From NCBI GenBank assembly GCA_024663395.1, contig JANFAH010000051.1, forward strand, positions 430,074-494,073: DNA of 64,000 nt. Direction: 5' to 3'. This stretch comes from Pisolithus tinctorius (lineage: Eukaryota > Basidiomycota > Agaricomycetes > Boletales > Pisolithaceae). The notes below the pieces were generated by a model that made no database searches, was not told the DNA's origin, and worked only from the letters and a program-made list of their open reading frames with translations. The number at the start of each line of letters is the position of its first letter. Position 1 is the first letter of the stretch. Shown here one piece after another: positions 46,827 through 58,100 of this stretch. The position numbers and the translations under genes were made by a program.

Positions 46827-47370
46827 AATGACGAGGACGACGGGGGTGGGGTTTTGTTCCAATAACCCACAAGGCATGGGAACTCAAACTTACTTTTTCC
46901 AACGCCTTTCAGGCTCTCTCATCCCATTGCCACTCTCCGCTACCATCAGTCGTTTCTTACACCCTCTCAACGCTTTCTGGTAAAAGCGATGTTAGAGCCA
47001 CCTTCTCCTCGCACGTTCTTTGCCAAGACCCCCGTCGTTCTGGTGTTTCCCTTGAGCGAGATGTGAGACTTGTGTCCTAGTTTGTTCTGAAGCTAACTTC
47101 AGGTAGGAAGTCCCTATCTTGAGGCAGGTATTTCCCATCCGCCGCCAGCGTTCCAAGCCGCATCTTTCCTACTCGAGCATCGCAAAGTTCGTATCACTAG
47201 GCCGATGCTTGTGCTTTGTTGTTCACACCTTCCTTTAGCTATCGTCCATCTATTACTCGAAGCCGTCTTGGATCGTCAAAGCATTTGCTCACGAATTACT
47301 CTGTTTCACCATCTCATAATGGGTATGTCTACTGAGCCACTCAAGTTTACATCGTCATTTACCATATAAA
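46827..47370. other. Right arm interval, no gene; carries the 48-bp element
   Basis: Holds the inverted copy of the 48-bp element at about 46853-46900 (tttgttccaataac...). No supported gene. Confidence 0.4.
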
Positions 47371-48398
47371 ATGGTAGGCGTGGTGGATTGCACAATCAAG
47401 CCACAGCTGCTCATCCATCTCGAAAAGTACAGTTCAGAGGTTATGCCAGGCATACGATGTCCGTTTGAGGGTAATACTACAGGCCTTTCCTCGTCTACTT
47501 GCAAACTGCCCATTCCTTACATGACCCCCAACCCGCTGGCGGGTCCAACCGAGGGTCGCACCTTTGTAAACACAAAATTTGTAGCCACCGCCCAGGCATC
47601 TCCTTCAGTGACCTCACCTGTGGCCCAAATTATCGACTCGACTAGCAACCATCTCGGTGGCGTTGTCAACCCTCTAGCGAGATCTGGACTGGTGGCCCCT
47701 TGCTCGACTCTGTCCTCTCTCACCTCTCTCGGCAGTCTCACCGGTAGTGATGACTCCGAATCCACCACTGGTGTTCAGGATCGTGTGGAGACCGTCCACT
47801 CCCAAGGCCCTTGTCAGGCTTCTGGGAAGGATGCAATACCAATCGTAGTTACTCGTCCTCCAGACAAGCTTCCCACCGCAACAGAAGGTTTGAGTGGTAC
47901 GAAGTCACAAATCTCGGCCGTCCCAACCCACGATCAGCCTGCTCCTGTTTTCTCATTCAGCTCTCTCCACACGCCTGGACCGGTGACAAACTCGCCCCCC
48001 GTTGTGGTTGTAGAGTCACAGCCGGAAGCCCCTCCTTTGGTTCCTTTGGTTGGTAAAGTCTCACCTTTGAGGTGCACGCGGAAGGCTATTAGGGGCAAGA
48101 AAGAGTGGGTTGTTTTCTACAAGTCAGCTGGCAGCCAGCCCTTGGACTCGCCACCTGAGGTTCCCCATGCATACGAATACCGCCAAATACAGCGGACTTA
48201 TATGTTCACCAAGATCGAAGCAAGGGCACGTTTCAGGTCTGGATCTGGTTAGGTGATAAATGGGCTGACGCTCAGATCAACGCTTGTCATCCAGTGTTGC
48301 CCGGATATCATCTAAAGTTATTGGACAATGGAGACCCATCGTGGGTGACCAGGAAAACGATAATTACCGACCAAGGCAGGGCAAAAAGAAAACTTTAG
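47371..48398 (+). pseudogene. Gene Q, right copy, frameshifted
   Basis: Long Ser/Thr/Pro-rich frame with MPGIRCPFEGNTTGLSS near the start, SLTSLGSLTGSDDSE in the middle and VPLVGKVSPLRCTRKAI plus KKEWVVFYKSAG near the end. Compared with the left arm it has lost two bases near 47423 and one C near 48180 (after PHAYEY), which shifts the frame. In the correct frame it continues RSKGTFQVWIWLGDKW, HPVLPGYHLKLLDNGDPSW and RKTIITDQGRAKRKL to the stop at 48396-48398. The Arg codon CGA here is TGA in the left copy. So each copy has its own disabling change. Function unknown. Confidence 0.6.
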
Positions 48399-48565
48399 TG
48401 CTGAGCTATTGAGCCCTTACTTCCCACTCCTGCTGTAATTGTAACGAACGAGATTTTTTCTATACGACCTTAGTTCTAGGCAGATTCGGAGAAAACATGT
48501 GTTGTATTGCTGTATTGAATTGTGACGAGTTAGACATCCAGACTCGGAACATGCCGAGGTGATCT

Positions 48566-49680
48566 GTGTGTCCTCTGGGCATCCATTCGTGTTCCCAAGG
48601 CGCAGGACGCAGGATTGCGCTAGGTGGAAGAAGTAATGGCATCATGTTTGATGACTTCCTAGTACGCGCTAGAGCAACAGAGACGTATACTGTCCCCCGG
48701 CAACGTACTCTCGCCTCCACCCCACCCTTCCCATGGCCTGCAGACATCTCGACCGTGCCCGGTCAAAATCTTCTCAGCGATATACCATTTTCGATATTCA
48801 CCCAACGTCAATGCTGGTGGGCCGCATTCGATGGCTCTGATACCACCCTCTATGCCCGGTTCAAGGTACTCGCCTTCGGGATCATATTCACACTCTCCAA
48901 GTCTGATCACTTACATGGCTTCTGCCTCGTCTTCGTCATCTCTGTCCCCAACCCGTTTCTGGCAAATCGTCAAAATCGCCGAAAGCGCCACAGGTGCTCT
49001 CCCTAGTCAGGTCTGTTCACAGGTCCATATCACTTTATCCACTGGGTCATCTCATCACTCTTTCCTAGGAAGATGTTTCTGCTGCCAAGCGACCCAGGCC
49101 TCCTACCCCTCTACTTGGGCTGGACTCAGAGAGCCCTGAGAGCGGTGTTGACGAATATGTGGCCATGCATGTCGTCTTGCCTTTGCCACATCGTGCGTGA
49201 GCGCCGTACGATGCTCGTGGGCCATCGATGTCCCAAATCGATAACAGAACGCACCCCCTGCGGCGAGTATGTGTTAGCAACATTAAGAGGAAATCCGAGG
49301 GGTGGCGAGAGCATCCACAAGGTAATTCGAGTGGTTGCAAGGGTATACTGGATGTATGGTGCGCGTTTCTGTTCGCGCGAGCTTTGCTGACGCTTCGTAG
49401 GGTTCGCTTTGATCTTTCCTCGTCGACGTCGAGTCCTGTAGGGGATACAGATGTGCAATAAGGTCCGAAGGTGGTTCGGGCGGCACAGGTGAGTCGTTTG
49501 GCTGCATTCTGTCTTGCCTCGGACGTTCTGACATCGGGTGTCAGGTACCTTCGTTTTCTCTATTCCATGTGAGCGGATGGCGCTGCCGCCTGTAGCATTG
49601 CCACTACCACCACTGTGCCGCTCGCCATTGGCATCCTTCGGCCGAAACTCCACACCTGGTGAGTTCTTTCATATCTCGAT
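48566..49680 (+). pseudogene. Gene P, right copy, continues past the repeat edge
   Basis: From the ATG at about 48642 (MFDDFLVRARATETYT) the coding frame goes on through a Ser/Pro-rich stretch (one indel near 48700), SPTRFWQIVKIAESATGALP, an intron (about 49011-49070), and AAKRPRPPTPLLGLDSESPE to VVLPLPHRA. The arm ends at 49198, but the frame continues beyond it after one TGA (probably an old CGA): APYDARGPSMSQIDNRTHPL and SNIKRKSEGWREHPQ, then a GT..AG intron (about 49322-49400), and GVRFDLSSSTSSPVGDTD. Further exon-like pieces reach about 49670. This continuity across the edge shows that this arm is in its original context. No function assigned. Confidence 0.5.
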
Positions 49681-49905
49681 GCGTGAATCAGTTAAGGAAC
49701 TTATACTGTATATATCCAGCTTAATCATCATCACCACCTCTACCTTCCCTCCCAAAACCCTCATGACGCTGCCTCCAGAGCGTATCCAAACTGTCTAGTG
49801 AGCTCGCTCACGATGCTCGTGGTGAGCATCCTTTGGACGACGATCTGCACCTGTCTGCAGTTGCAGGGTTACCCCAGTTCTCACGGTGCGTTTTTCCTCT
49901 GCGAT

Positions 49906-52900
49906 ATGCATTCCTATTCTGCGACCCAGCGCGCGCTGCCCAGCACCAGCTTGGGCATGGGCCAACATTTCTCGAGTCCGAAGAAACGGAGGGACAAGCG
50001 GAAAACGCAAACTAATGTTGTCATTCCAGGTCAAGATACCAAACAGCAACATCTACTTCAACATTTGAGCGACCTTTTGAACCCCAAATCATCCCCACCA
50101 CCTGTCTCGTCTACCACTAGCCCCTCCCTGCTGGAAGACACTGCCATCGATGACACTCATGCTGTTCAACACTTCAATCATGTCGATGAACTGTCTTTTG
50201 ATGAGGATCCTGACTATTCTGCTCGACATGTGGCTTCAGGCCGGCTTTATGATAGCTGGACAGCAGTCATACCTACGATTATCAAGTCGTATCTCCAGTA
50301 CTTGACAGAAATGACTGGAAAACTGTTGGCAGGCTGTGTTATGCTGCTCTTTAGTTGTCATGGCGGGTGTGAGCTGAGGCGCTCTTCCCTCCTCTGCCTG
50401 TATTTTGATCGTTTGTTGCTAACTTCATATGTTTGTTGCACACTGACATATTTCCAGGTTTTGCTACTGTGACTATCCTAAGCTGCGCGTGCGCACCGCT
50501 TCCTCAAGTACTCCTGCGTTCAGGCCTCTTCCCTACTGCCCCTTCTCAACCACGCATAGCGATTTCCATTGAATTACTCGGATTTTATCATGCGCTATTT
50601 GAACGTTCTTGCGACTCTATCAATGCCCTGGCTTCTGCGCTCAATACCCATTATGAGTGCCGAGGCTTCCGCTTGACCACCCGAGAAGTATGTGCTCGAC
50701 TTATCAAAATTGTCTAGCTTACGAACGTAGTTAACAGGGTAAAATTGTGCAAGAACTGTTTTGTCGCAGCATCAGCCACGCTGTGCAGTGGTTTGATGTT
50801 TTGCAAATACACGTAGAGTGTCATGTAGAAAATATAATCGGCCACTGTCGCCAAATCGTGTCGAAGAACCTTGATCGCGCTCAATCTGCTGAGGAAACCC
50901 CGCCATCAACTATCCCCCCATCTTCCGACTGTCAATCTCTGCCGTCCCGGATTTATGTGCATCGATCCTTGTCCAAAGATGCCCCGCTTGTTTCGCAGGT
51001 ACCATGTTTGGGCGACCATTGAGTGAAGGTGGTGACGTTCATGTTGCCACTGATGAGAATTTTCACCATCGTCATCGGCGCTCAGCAGGCAGTTGCCCCC
51101 CCTTCTACGAGCCCACATATTTCATTCCCAAGGCCCAAGTGGATGAGGTGGGTCATCAGGTTGGACGGGCACGTAAGCGGTCCCCAAGACAACATCACGT
51201 CATAGTTCCTGACGAAGCGATTGACCAATGTGAGGCGTCGTACAAAGCAGCTGACAGCAACAAGCGGAAGGCTGCGATGGATTGCTTCGACGACACCGGC
51301 ATCATGGCTCTCATATGCCGTCACGATATCCCGCTTTTCTTTGTGAACATTGACACCCCTGGCGAACAACAGAAGTATAGTATCGCACTCCTGGAACACC
51401 TCTTTCCCTCTTGCCATCGGCAGCAACCGTTGTTGTATTGTACGACATCGGTTGCGTTCTTGATCGCTCGTTATCCAAGGTCAGTAATTCACTTTTTACA
51501 TCTATACCCATGCTGATATCCTTGCATAAGTATGACATTCTAAACAATGGAATTGTCTCTCGCCTACGCTTCGCAACAATGGCTATGCATGCCTATGGCC
51601 ATGAGTGGGCTTGCCAGCTTACTTACAACCCACACATTATTAATGGACTAGGTCTTTCTGATGGGGAGGGGACCGAATGCCTTTGGTCACAATTCATCAA
51701 ACTTATTGGCATTGAGCGAGCCTCGTCGGTAAGTCTAATTCTTTATTGTAGTTGACAAGAACTTGAAATATTCGCTTCAGCGTGAACGGCAGATATGGTT
51801 AATTGATCAGCATGTGACCACCATAGGACTGGAGATGTGTAGTGATCTTGGGGACTGGATTCGACACCGACTAAAGAAAGGAATTGCTGAACAAGGTTCT
51901 GAGGCACAGAACGTCATCAGTGACTGTGGGATTGGTATTCCGGAGTTGTGGAAGCAGTGGTCTGATCAACGCAGTGCGCAGCTTTCGATATGTGCACATA
52001 AGTCTCACATCACAGTACTGAACTCCCCTGTCAACTCCCATTTTTTAGATGTGCCAGCGCGACTGAAGAAAGAATTAGACACAGTCCTTGTATTGCAAGC
52101 CGATGTAGAAGCCTCCGACAGAGCCCTACAAGCCGCGCGCATGATGCAGGATACCCTTGACGCTCTCGAGAGTCTGGAGCGCAGCCACGACCGACTTCTA
52201 AACAAGATAGACGCGTTGTATACTTCTCTCAACATCCCTGACAAATTTCCAGAACTCCATGGAGTTAACTTGGAGTTTGTTTGGACCCTTCTAATGGTGT
52301 GGGATTTGAAGATCAGTATTTGGAAGCACGTGATTGGCAGTTTTTTCGAATGGGACAAACTCGATCGTGCAGTAGGGGGCAACCAGAAGGCATTGGGTAG
52401 GTGACTTGTACCTTGTCGTTGTTACATTAATTAAGTCAGTTTAGGCACAAAACTCCATCAGCAGACTCGAAAAGCAATTGCAAAATGCCAGCCAGCCCTC
52501 ATGTCCACCATCCATAAATTTAACAAGTACTGTGAACGTCTCACTGAGCTATATGACGCATCTTCTGGCATTCCCCTTCCATCACCACTTCCAACGAAGC
52601 TTGCGGAATTACGGAATGACCAAAGCCTCCTCGAAGACATTTGGGTAACACCTTCTGTTGGAGAAATTCCACAGTGGCTAGAAGATGTTGATGTCAGAGA
52701 AGGCATCAGAGCGGTTCTCAAGAGTGATCGTTGCCTTGAAGAACAGCAGCGTCTTGGGATGGAGGCTGACCATATGTGCCGATGGTTTGGTCATGAACTA
52801 TGTGCTATTGAGCTTGCAATACGATTGCCAGAAAGTAAGTCCGGGAACGGTTTATTGGCTACATGGACTAACACTGCGCAGACTCTAAGTACTATTTAGT

Positions 52901-54142
52901 CCTTCAGCAACATTGTGAATCCTTGGCAAAACTGCAAGAAAGGTGGCCCAACCTGCTGGCCTCTGCTGTTCGCTATGCAAGCCATGCCCGCACTGCCGTG
53001 ACTGTCGCTACTTCGCTCGCACATGCCGCTGCCACCTCACTTGTTTTGCAATGGCTCCCTCCTATTCTATGCGACATACCTGCAGATGCTTTGAGCGAAG
53101 ACGATGCTGGACTAGCTCTTGATCCTGACCCTATAGAAGACATCCTGGACCTGCCCAGATTGCTTTGGCGGACATTCTCGAAGATATGGAGTCACCACCG
53201 ACCACTAATGAAGAGGACTCAGGCGATGCCGAAGATCAAAAGGACTCTCATAATGTGGATGTTCTCTGGAAACTCCCTTTCGTAAGTCTGATCTGAATAT
53301 ACTCGACCCATTTAGTAACATTTCACAGACCCCGACCGTTGATACAATGGATGTCTATAGCAATGTACTCATCGCTTGCGGCATTTATGTGAGGCGTGTT
53401 TGAGAAACACAAGATGGATTCCCCTGTCAAACCTTCGAGGCAAACGACTATGAGCGTCTCGCTTCCCGACTGCCCGACTCAATGATACCTGCATCAACGG
53501 TTGCTCTGCACTTCTTTATTCGGAATTTCAATCATCGGCTGCCACACAATGTGCGATATTCTCGACGCACAACCTCCTGCATATTCAATATCATGCCGAA
53601 GACAACATTCTGTGGTGCAACATTTCGTGGACTCGGTACTGGGAAAAAACGATGTGGATCCTCCCAATTCACCGGACATCCCCCATTGGGCATTGGGTTC
53701 TCTGTGTCATTAAGTTCCCTTCCAAGCAACTCTCCTCTTCGACAGTCTTGCAGAACAAAAGCCATGGAAACAGGACATAAAGGTAACCGAATATTCATGT
53801 ACTCTGTGCTTACTAACTGTCCACAGGATATCTCCAGACTCATTTCTCGCATGTCCTTCATTGCCTCAAAGAGGCTCAGAGTCCCTCGGAGAGATTTGGG
53901 ATCATGGTCTGCACACCTGATTATCGTAAGCACCGTCAATTATACTTGATAACTATCCCTCAAGAAATATACTAGTGCGAGCCTTTGCAGTCCAACGGGT
54001 ATGACTGCGGTCTTGGGTCTTAGCTCAAGTTGCAGCCATCCTACGAGGTTATGATATTACCAATCTGCACGAGGGAAACATGATTGCATTTCGTCGTTAC
54101 CTCCAATCCCTCATACTTAGCATTCCATTATCTGACATGTAA
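49906..54142 (+). pseudogene. KDZ transposase with C-terminal Ulp1 protease domain, decayed
   Basis: KDZ (Kyakuja-Dileera-Zisupton) DNA transposase. After a basic N-terminus (SSPKKRRDKRKT) comes the CxC1-like cysteine cluster (CHGGCELRRSSLLCLYFD, then CACAPLPQVLLRSGLFP, about 50350-50560). The catalytic residues are all present: Asp in VATDENFHHRHRR (about 51051), Asp in VLYDIGCVLDRS (about 51444), and Glu in LSDGEGTECLW (about 51666). The usual HxCxxxxxxCFGGT-type segment before the first Asp is deleted (51000 region). Helical regions follow to RYASHARTAVTVAT (about 53000). The Ulp1 (C48) SUMO-protease domain runs from NDTCINGCSALLYSEFQ to LHEGNMIAFRRYL and a stop at 54140-54142, with the His (GHWVLCVI, 53691), Asp (53741) and Cys (GYDCG, 54005) of the triad. 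At least three frameshifts, including a 2-base loss after GYDCGL, make it inactive. Confidence 0.85.
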
Positions 54143-54308
54143 ACTACGTCGAGTTGTTGTGGTAAGGGTTTCCGCCATTCTCCAAAACCAATGCCTCCCT
54201 TGCAAAATCATATATTTCTTGGGCCCGCCACTGCAACCAGCATGCTGCCATTCGGTTGTTGCGTCCTCCAGACACATGACTCCCTACAATATCAATTGCA
54301 GCAGACCA
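54143..54308. other. Gap between KDZ/Ulp1 and the minus-strand frame
   Basis: Short; no feature seen. The 3' end of the KDZ element should lie near here but no terminal inverted repeat was identified. Confidence 0.3.
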
Positions 54309-54692
54309 TCACACAATTTGCTCCTTAAGATCATCCACCAGCTCAGCGAAGATCAGCTTGTGATCACCTTCTGCAAAGCGCCTCTCGCGTTGGACCTTTG
54401 ATTCATTCGACAGCTGCATGCGTCGCCCGAGCATGACATCGATGAGATTTTGTGTGAACCTTTCCTCCTGTAGGGTCGAATCCAGTTCAGAATCCATGTA
54501 GGGAGGGTCCTCCTCCCATCTAGGGAGGTCTGATTCGTCCAGAGCATCGGCACTCCGAGCCGCTTCCAGAAACAGAGACGACATTGGTAGAGACTTGGTC
54601 GCATGTGCAATAAGCAATGGCGACAGGGCTGGAACGGACGAAACGACGTTGGGACGGATGATCTGCGATGCAGGTGGTTGAGTTGTATTCAT
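54309..54692 (-). CDS. Hypothetical protein, 127 residues
   Basis: Minus-strand frame from the ATG at 54692 (MNTTQPPASQIIRPNVV) to a stop at 54309. An acidic middle (ALDESDLPRWEEDPPYMDSE) is followed by charged helices (QNLIDVMLGRRMQLSNE, FAELVDDLKEQIV). It looks like genuine protein and is convergent with the KDZ gene. I recognise no domain. It may be the 3' exon of a longer gene, since the frame is open upstream to 54800. Confidence 0.45.
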   Translation of the reverse strand: MNTTQPPASQIIRPNVVSSVPALSPLLIAHATKSLPMSSLFLEAARSADALDESDLPRWEEDPPYMDSELDSTLQEERFTQNLIDVMLGRRMQLSNESKVQRERRFAEGDHKLIFAELVDDLKEQIV

Positions 54693-55143
54693 AGCCTCTT
54701 TACTGAGGTGTCGCCCTGCCCGCTTCCTATATGCACAGTGATTCTGGTCAGAACGGAGTGGCTTGCCTCTAAAATACATTTCGATTAATCTGCTGCACAT
54801 TAAACGTGTGGTTTTGGTTACCTTGTAGATGCATAGCAGGCCCTCTGCCTATGTAGAGCTTCCTGTCTTTCTTTGAGAGTGAGGTATTTTGGTGTGTGCC
54901 CCATTTGAACTACCTGAGGGACCAAGTATGACTCTGAAACTGTGCCAGTTCGGTGCACTATGTATGTGCTAAGCATGCACATTCACTCACCCCAGTATAT
55001 GGCATATGCTCATTCTAGTAGCATCCGACAGGGGGACGAATACTGAATTAATTCCGACTATTAATGCAGCTGAAAATGCCTTTGTCGCTGCACCAGCTAT
55101 GTTTCACATTCAGTAGGAAGTTTATTCATGTTGTGATTAGCTG
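54693..55143. other. No gene recognised
   Basis: No convincing frame or repeat. Possible promoter regions for gene B on the right. Confidence 0.35.
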
Positions 55144-58100
55144 TTGTGGTCGGAGCTACCAGCGCACACCTTTACGACATTTCTAGCTCACTCACTGCTT
55201 GCTCTTGACTATGATAATCGATGTTCCACAATGACCACTCCATTCCTACCAAGACTCAATCTAACGAACGATCCTGTCTACTATTCGTGCATACTGGAGA
55301 ACAAGTACAGTTGGTGGGGTACCCAGAGGCTCTCTGCGCCCTCTGCATCCTCCCTGCCACAAAGTCTGCTGTCACAATCTGAATCTAACCCATCAAGTTG
55401 GAAGCACAGTGTTCCCTTGGCTTCTGCCCAAGTTTTGGGCTATCATATTGCTCCGATGGGCATTTTGATCCTCGGGAGATCTTTGATGATTGTCGTTCTG
55501 TATAAAGGCGGCGTACCGGACCTCGTTGTGGCTCTTTCCCTCACCCTTCATTTTTTGTACGGTTGAAAGTTTTCATGGCTACAGTTAGGATTGTCTCTCT
55601 GTTCTACACCATATCTGATTTCTTTCTTCAGGAGAACGTACACAACACTAGAGGTAACCCTCTGGTGATCACCTTACCATTGCTACCGGCATGCCTGGAT
55701 ACTTCTTCCGTGCATCCAGAGCCATCCGCGAGTACTCATGATGACTTCGTTGTGGTACAGGTTGGAGGTGGTCGCCGCAAACCCACGCCGCCGTTCATGA
55801 CTCCAACGTGACTCCATCAGAAAGTCAAAGCGACTACTTGAGATACTGGGTTGGTTTTGCAAAGCATCGCTCCGCCGAAGCCATATGCTCGCGACCGACA
55901 GTGATGATAACCCATTCCTCTCCAAACCCATCGTGCCGAACACTAGGGCGGATACTTCCCCGATGAAAAATCCAGGCAAGTCACCTGCTGTCTGAGGTTA
56001 TTGCGTGCTAATTCAATATAGTCGCTGAGGGTGACATTGCATCTTGTCCTTCCAGCCCAGGTATCCCGAAGCCTGGATGCTCTGTTCCCCTCTCAATACC
56101 CTCACAGGAGTGCCGTCCAAACTGCCTCCTGAACAATCGTCACCCATCGCGAATGTGCAGACCGACACTTCCCTGGCAAAAAATCCAAGTAAGTCATGTG
56201 CCTTTTGGAATGGTCCTGTAACTAATTCAATTTAGTTGTCGAGGGTGATTACACACCATGGCTGGCTGGGCCAGCTGTTTCGAAGCGTGGACACTCTGTC
56301 CCACTTCTCAGTACCCTCACGAGAGCACCATCCAAACCTCCTCCCGATTTACCAGTACCTTCCACACACCCCTCCACTACCCTCACAAACGAGGTCGCAA
56401 AAGAGGCTCCAGTGCCAGGTACTGCTCTAGCTTTGACTTGTGCGCCCGGTTTGGCCCCGTCATATGCCCTGGACAGATTGGGATTCGAGCCTGTGGAGAT
56501 CGTTGAAAATGCACCCGCTAAAGTGAGTCCCTACCTTCCCTCTAGACAAGTGTTTTGCTGATCAATAATTGCTGTTAGACAGTACCTTCGATGAAGACCG
56601 TTCCGCCTTTTCCTATTTCATCATTTTCCTGCCCAGAGTCGCCCACTCCTCGCAGTCATGTTTCCCCCTGTCCACTGCGCTCGGCTACATTCTCTCGTGA
56701 ATGTACCTCTGAGATTGAGAGCGATGGGTGTGGTGAGGATGGCGGCGACCCTATATATACTCGTGGAAGGTTGCCAGCTGCCGCCATGGATGAGTTCAAT
56801 GAAGGTTTTCAGCAAGTTAACGATATATTCAGTAAACTTGGGGAAAGTCAAGGAATGCCGTGGCAACAGGTCAGGGACCGTTACAACTGTCAGTATTCAC
56901 GCTCAAATCTGCAAAACCTCTGGAACCTTTATTCCGCCTATTTCACGAAGCACATGTGGACTGAACTTGCTCGGCTCCCTGCACCTGAGGCAGTCCAGGG
57001 GATTCCATCGGTGGATATGAGGAAAGCATGCTATTCATGTTTCAAAGCTGAGTTCCCCGATACTTACGTTGACATCCTGGAAACATGGAAGGAGGCTGAG
57101 GAGCTTGAAGACATTGGAGGCATGGTTGCCCAGCACCAGCGATTGTTCAACAAGACGATAAAGAACATTGATCACAACGTCAGTACCTCTTGGACATACC
57201 ATTTGTGAAATATTTTGATCTTTGATTGGTTTCAGTTCGCTGCATTATCAAAATCACATGCATTTGAGGGTTGCTATATTTTGGTGGGTAGGGTCGTCAA
57301 CCAAGATGCTGGTCTTGCCCATGTTTTCACAACTCCTGGTGCTGATGGGGTACGTCCCGGTTTTGTGCACTTTCATGTCAAATGCTCATGTTTATAGTTC
57401 TTCCCTTCCCGGTGCTGCGCTGATACACACGAGATCATCGGGCATTTCAAGGCGCACATATAGTAAGTCATGTCGCTACTTTCTCTATTGCCATCTGATA
57501 TGTTATTTAGTAACAAAGTTTCTCTGGACTCTGTGACTGAAGCCTTTGGGGGTACTGATGATGTAGATACCAAGGTCATTGTTGAGAAAGGAAAAGGAAA
57601 GCAACGTGCTGTTACCATGGATACTGAGGTTGTTGCTGAGAAAGGAAAGCAACGGCCTGTTAATGAGAAGAATGACAAGTCCAATAACAACAATGAAGTT
57701 GAATTTATTCGTTCGGATCATGAGCGCATTAAGCAACTCCTCAGAAAGCATATCGGTAGGCCTTTCACATTCCCTGTGCGATGCCATTTAACACGTCATT
57801 TAGAGAGTTTTGGTTTCAAATGGGCGTCACAGAAATTGTTCCCATGGAAGTCACTCCTCAATCATTTGGCAGGCAGTGCTTTGGTCTTGATGAACTGGCT
57901 GGCAGATGTTATATTCCCAGGCGAGGAATGCCGCAGGAAGGGAAACAGGAAGGGTATTTCGGACTTAACCCTCACTGATTGCTTGAAGCTTGTCGCTGCT
58001 CTCGAGGACCAAAGCACCAACCAGCTTCATCTTCAGTGCTTCCCTAAGCTGAAAGGTACCTTCCTAATTTTTCTAGTGACAGTGGATGCTAATGTAGTCA

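Larger units (their letters stand above)
36917..49198. repeat. Right arm of the 12.3-kb inverted repeat
   Basis: Reverse complement of 1172-13481. Here the genes lie on the plus strand in the order A (3' end), GYF, R, F, TPR, Q, P. Genes A and P are continuous across both ends of this arm, which marks it as the likely ancestral location. In the 900 bases 44201-45100 there are 12 differences from the left arm and no indel. Elsewhere small indels, often in homopolymers, are scattered through both arms. Confidence 0.95.

Noticed and set aside
36917..49198. Arms interpreted as terminal repeats of one giant transposon
   Set aside because: The edges cut through genes A and P, genes continue beyond the right arm, and no transposase common to the whole structure is visible.
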